64,000 nt of DNA from BOG-1112 sp964611335 (lineage in GTDB: Bacteria > Bdellovibrionota_B > Oligoflexia > Oligoflexales > Bog-1112): positions 682,001 to 746,000 of the forward strand of contig CAZSXR010000002.1 of NCBI GenBank assembly GCA_964611335.1, written 5' to 3'. The notes under the pieces were generated by a model. That model did not search any database and was not told the origin of the DNA. It saw nothing but the letters and a program-made list of their open reading frames with translations. This document shows positions 63,627 to 64,000 of the stretch, piece by piece (positions within the stretch are counted from its first letter, which is position 1; every line of letters begins with the position of its first letter). The position numbers and the translations under genes were made by a program.

Positions 63627-64000
63627 TTTATTGCATTATGAGGAAGAACCGATTGTAGCTCTTGCAAGTGGGCAGGGTGCGTCGGCTATTGCCATATTGC
63701 GAATTTCAGGGAAAGATTGTCATAGTCTTCTTGCTCGATGTCTATCTAAAAAAAAACCATCATCCCCATGGTTGATGAATCATCAGACTTTATCTGAGTT
63801 AAAAGATCCTAAAACGGGAACAGTTCTTGACGAAGTCATGGTAACTTTATTTCGTGGTCCTTTTTCCTACACGGGGCAAGACTCTGCAGAGATTTTCACT
63901 CATGGAAGTCCCTATATCATTCAGTCTGCTCTTAAAATGTTCTATGCGCTAGGGTTCCGTCATGCTGATCCAGGTGAGTTTACTCGTCGTGCTTATTTAT
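63619..64000 (+). CDS. mnmE: tRNA modification GTPase MnmE (partial, runs off right edge)
   Basis: The frame begins MPDLLHYEEEPIVALASG and stays open to the edge. GQGASAIAILRISG, FSYTGQDSAEIFTHGS and HADPGEFTRRAYL match the N-terminal formyl-THF-binding domain of MnmE (TrmE); the G domain lies beyond the window. It modifies wobble uridine in tRNA together with MnmG. Its ATG lies inside the jag end, an eight-base overlap. Confidence 0.95.
   Translation, partial: MPDLLHYEEEPIVALASGQGASAIAILRISGKDCHSLLARCLSKKKPSSPWLMNHQTLSELKDPKTGTVLDEVMVTLFRGPFSYTGQDSAEIFTHGSPYIIQSALKMFYALGFRHADPGEFTRRAYL

Overview
The window looks like chromosomal DNA from a Gram-negative, AT-rich bacterium. It carries lipid A, Kdo and heptose genes (lpxH-like, waaA, waaF, a gmhB-like phosphatase), yajC, yidC, many signal peptides and lipoproteins, and a b558-type succinate dehydrogenase. 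The gene families, the zinc-less DksA-like protein and the secondary lipid synthase fit a deltaproteobacterium-like lineage such as Bdellovibrionota/Oligoflexia. That placement is inference from protein families only; no rRNA gene is present.

Layout. Positions 1-3354 hold a cut-off lipid kinase gene, rpoH, yajC and an outer-membrane-like protein. Positions 3392-6166 (minus strand) hold a polymorphic toxin locus: a secreted 11-residue-repeat protein, a HINT/toxin ORF in the -1 frame behind an A7 run, an immunity-like gene, and a decayed second cassette. Then follow sdhCAB and a BlaI-type repressor with a fused M56 peptidase/lytic transglycosylase. Next come a frameshifted vapBC pair beside tRNA-Met, a thiolase, an RppH-like Nudix gene and a response regulator. 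Positions 16025-28150 hold a minus-strand pfaD-pfaA-pfaC polyunsaturated-fatty-acid-type synthase operon in which pfaA is split by a frame change at an A10 run. A lytic transglycosylase, tRNA-Pro, two alkylation repair genes (ogt, tag) and prfB with its programmed frameshift follow.

Positions 32-41 kb carry riboflavin genes and nusB, glyA, rpiB, acpP, lpxH-like, dapF, waaA and waaF. Positions 41-53 kb carry envelope proteins, an acyltransferase, gmhB-like, rplU-rpmA-obgE-nadD-comF, mutS and a dksA-like gene. Positions 53-60 kb carry ftsB-like, uvrD/pcrA, glmS, a short glmU, a HEAT-repeat protein and alr. The right end is the conserved rpmH-rnpA-yidD-yidC-jag-mnmE cluster often found near the replication origin; no origin or dnaA is visible.

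The main points of interest are the toxin locus with a possible -1 frameshift fusion and cassette duplication, the M56-SLT fusion under a BlaI-like repressor, a Pfa-like synthase with only one recognisable acyl carrier domain, and a set of four single-base frame changes all in the same direction. The last could reflect RNA slippage, pseudogene formation or homopolymer undercalls in the assembly.
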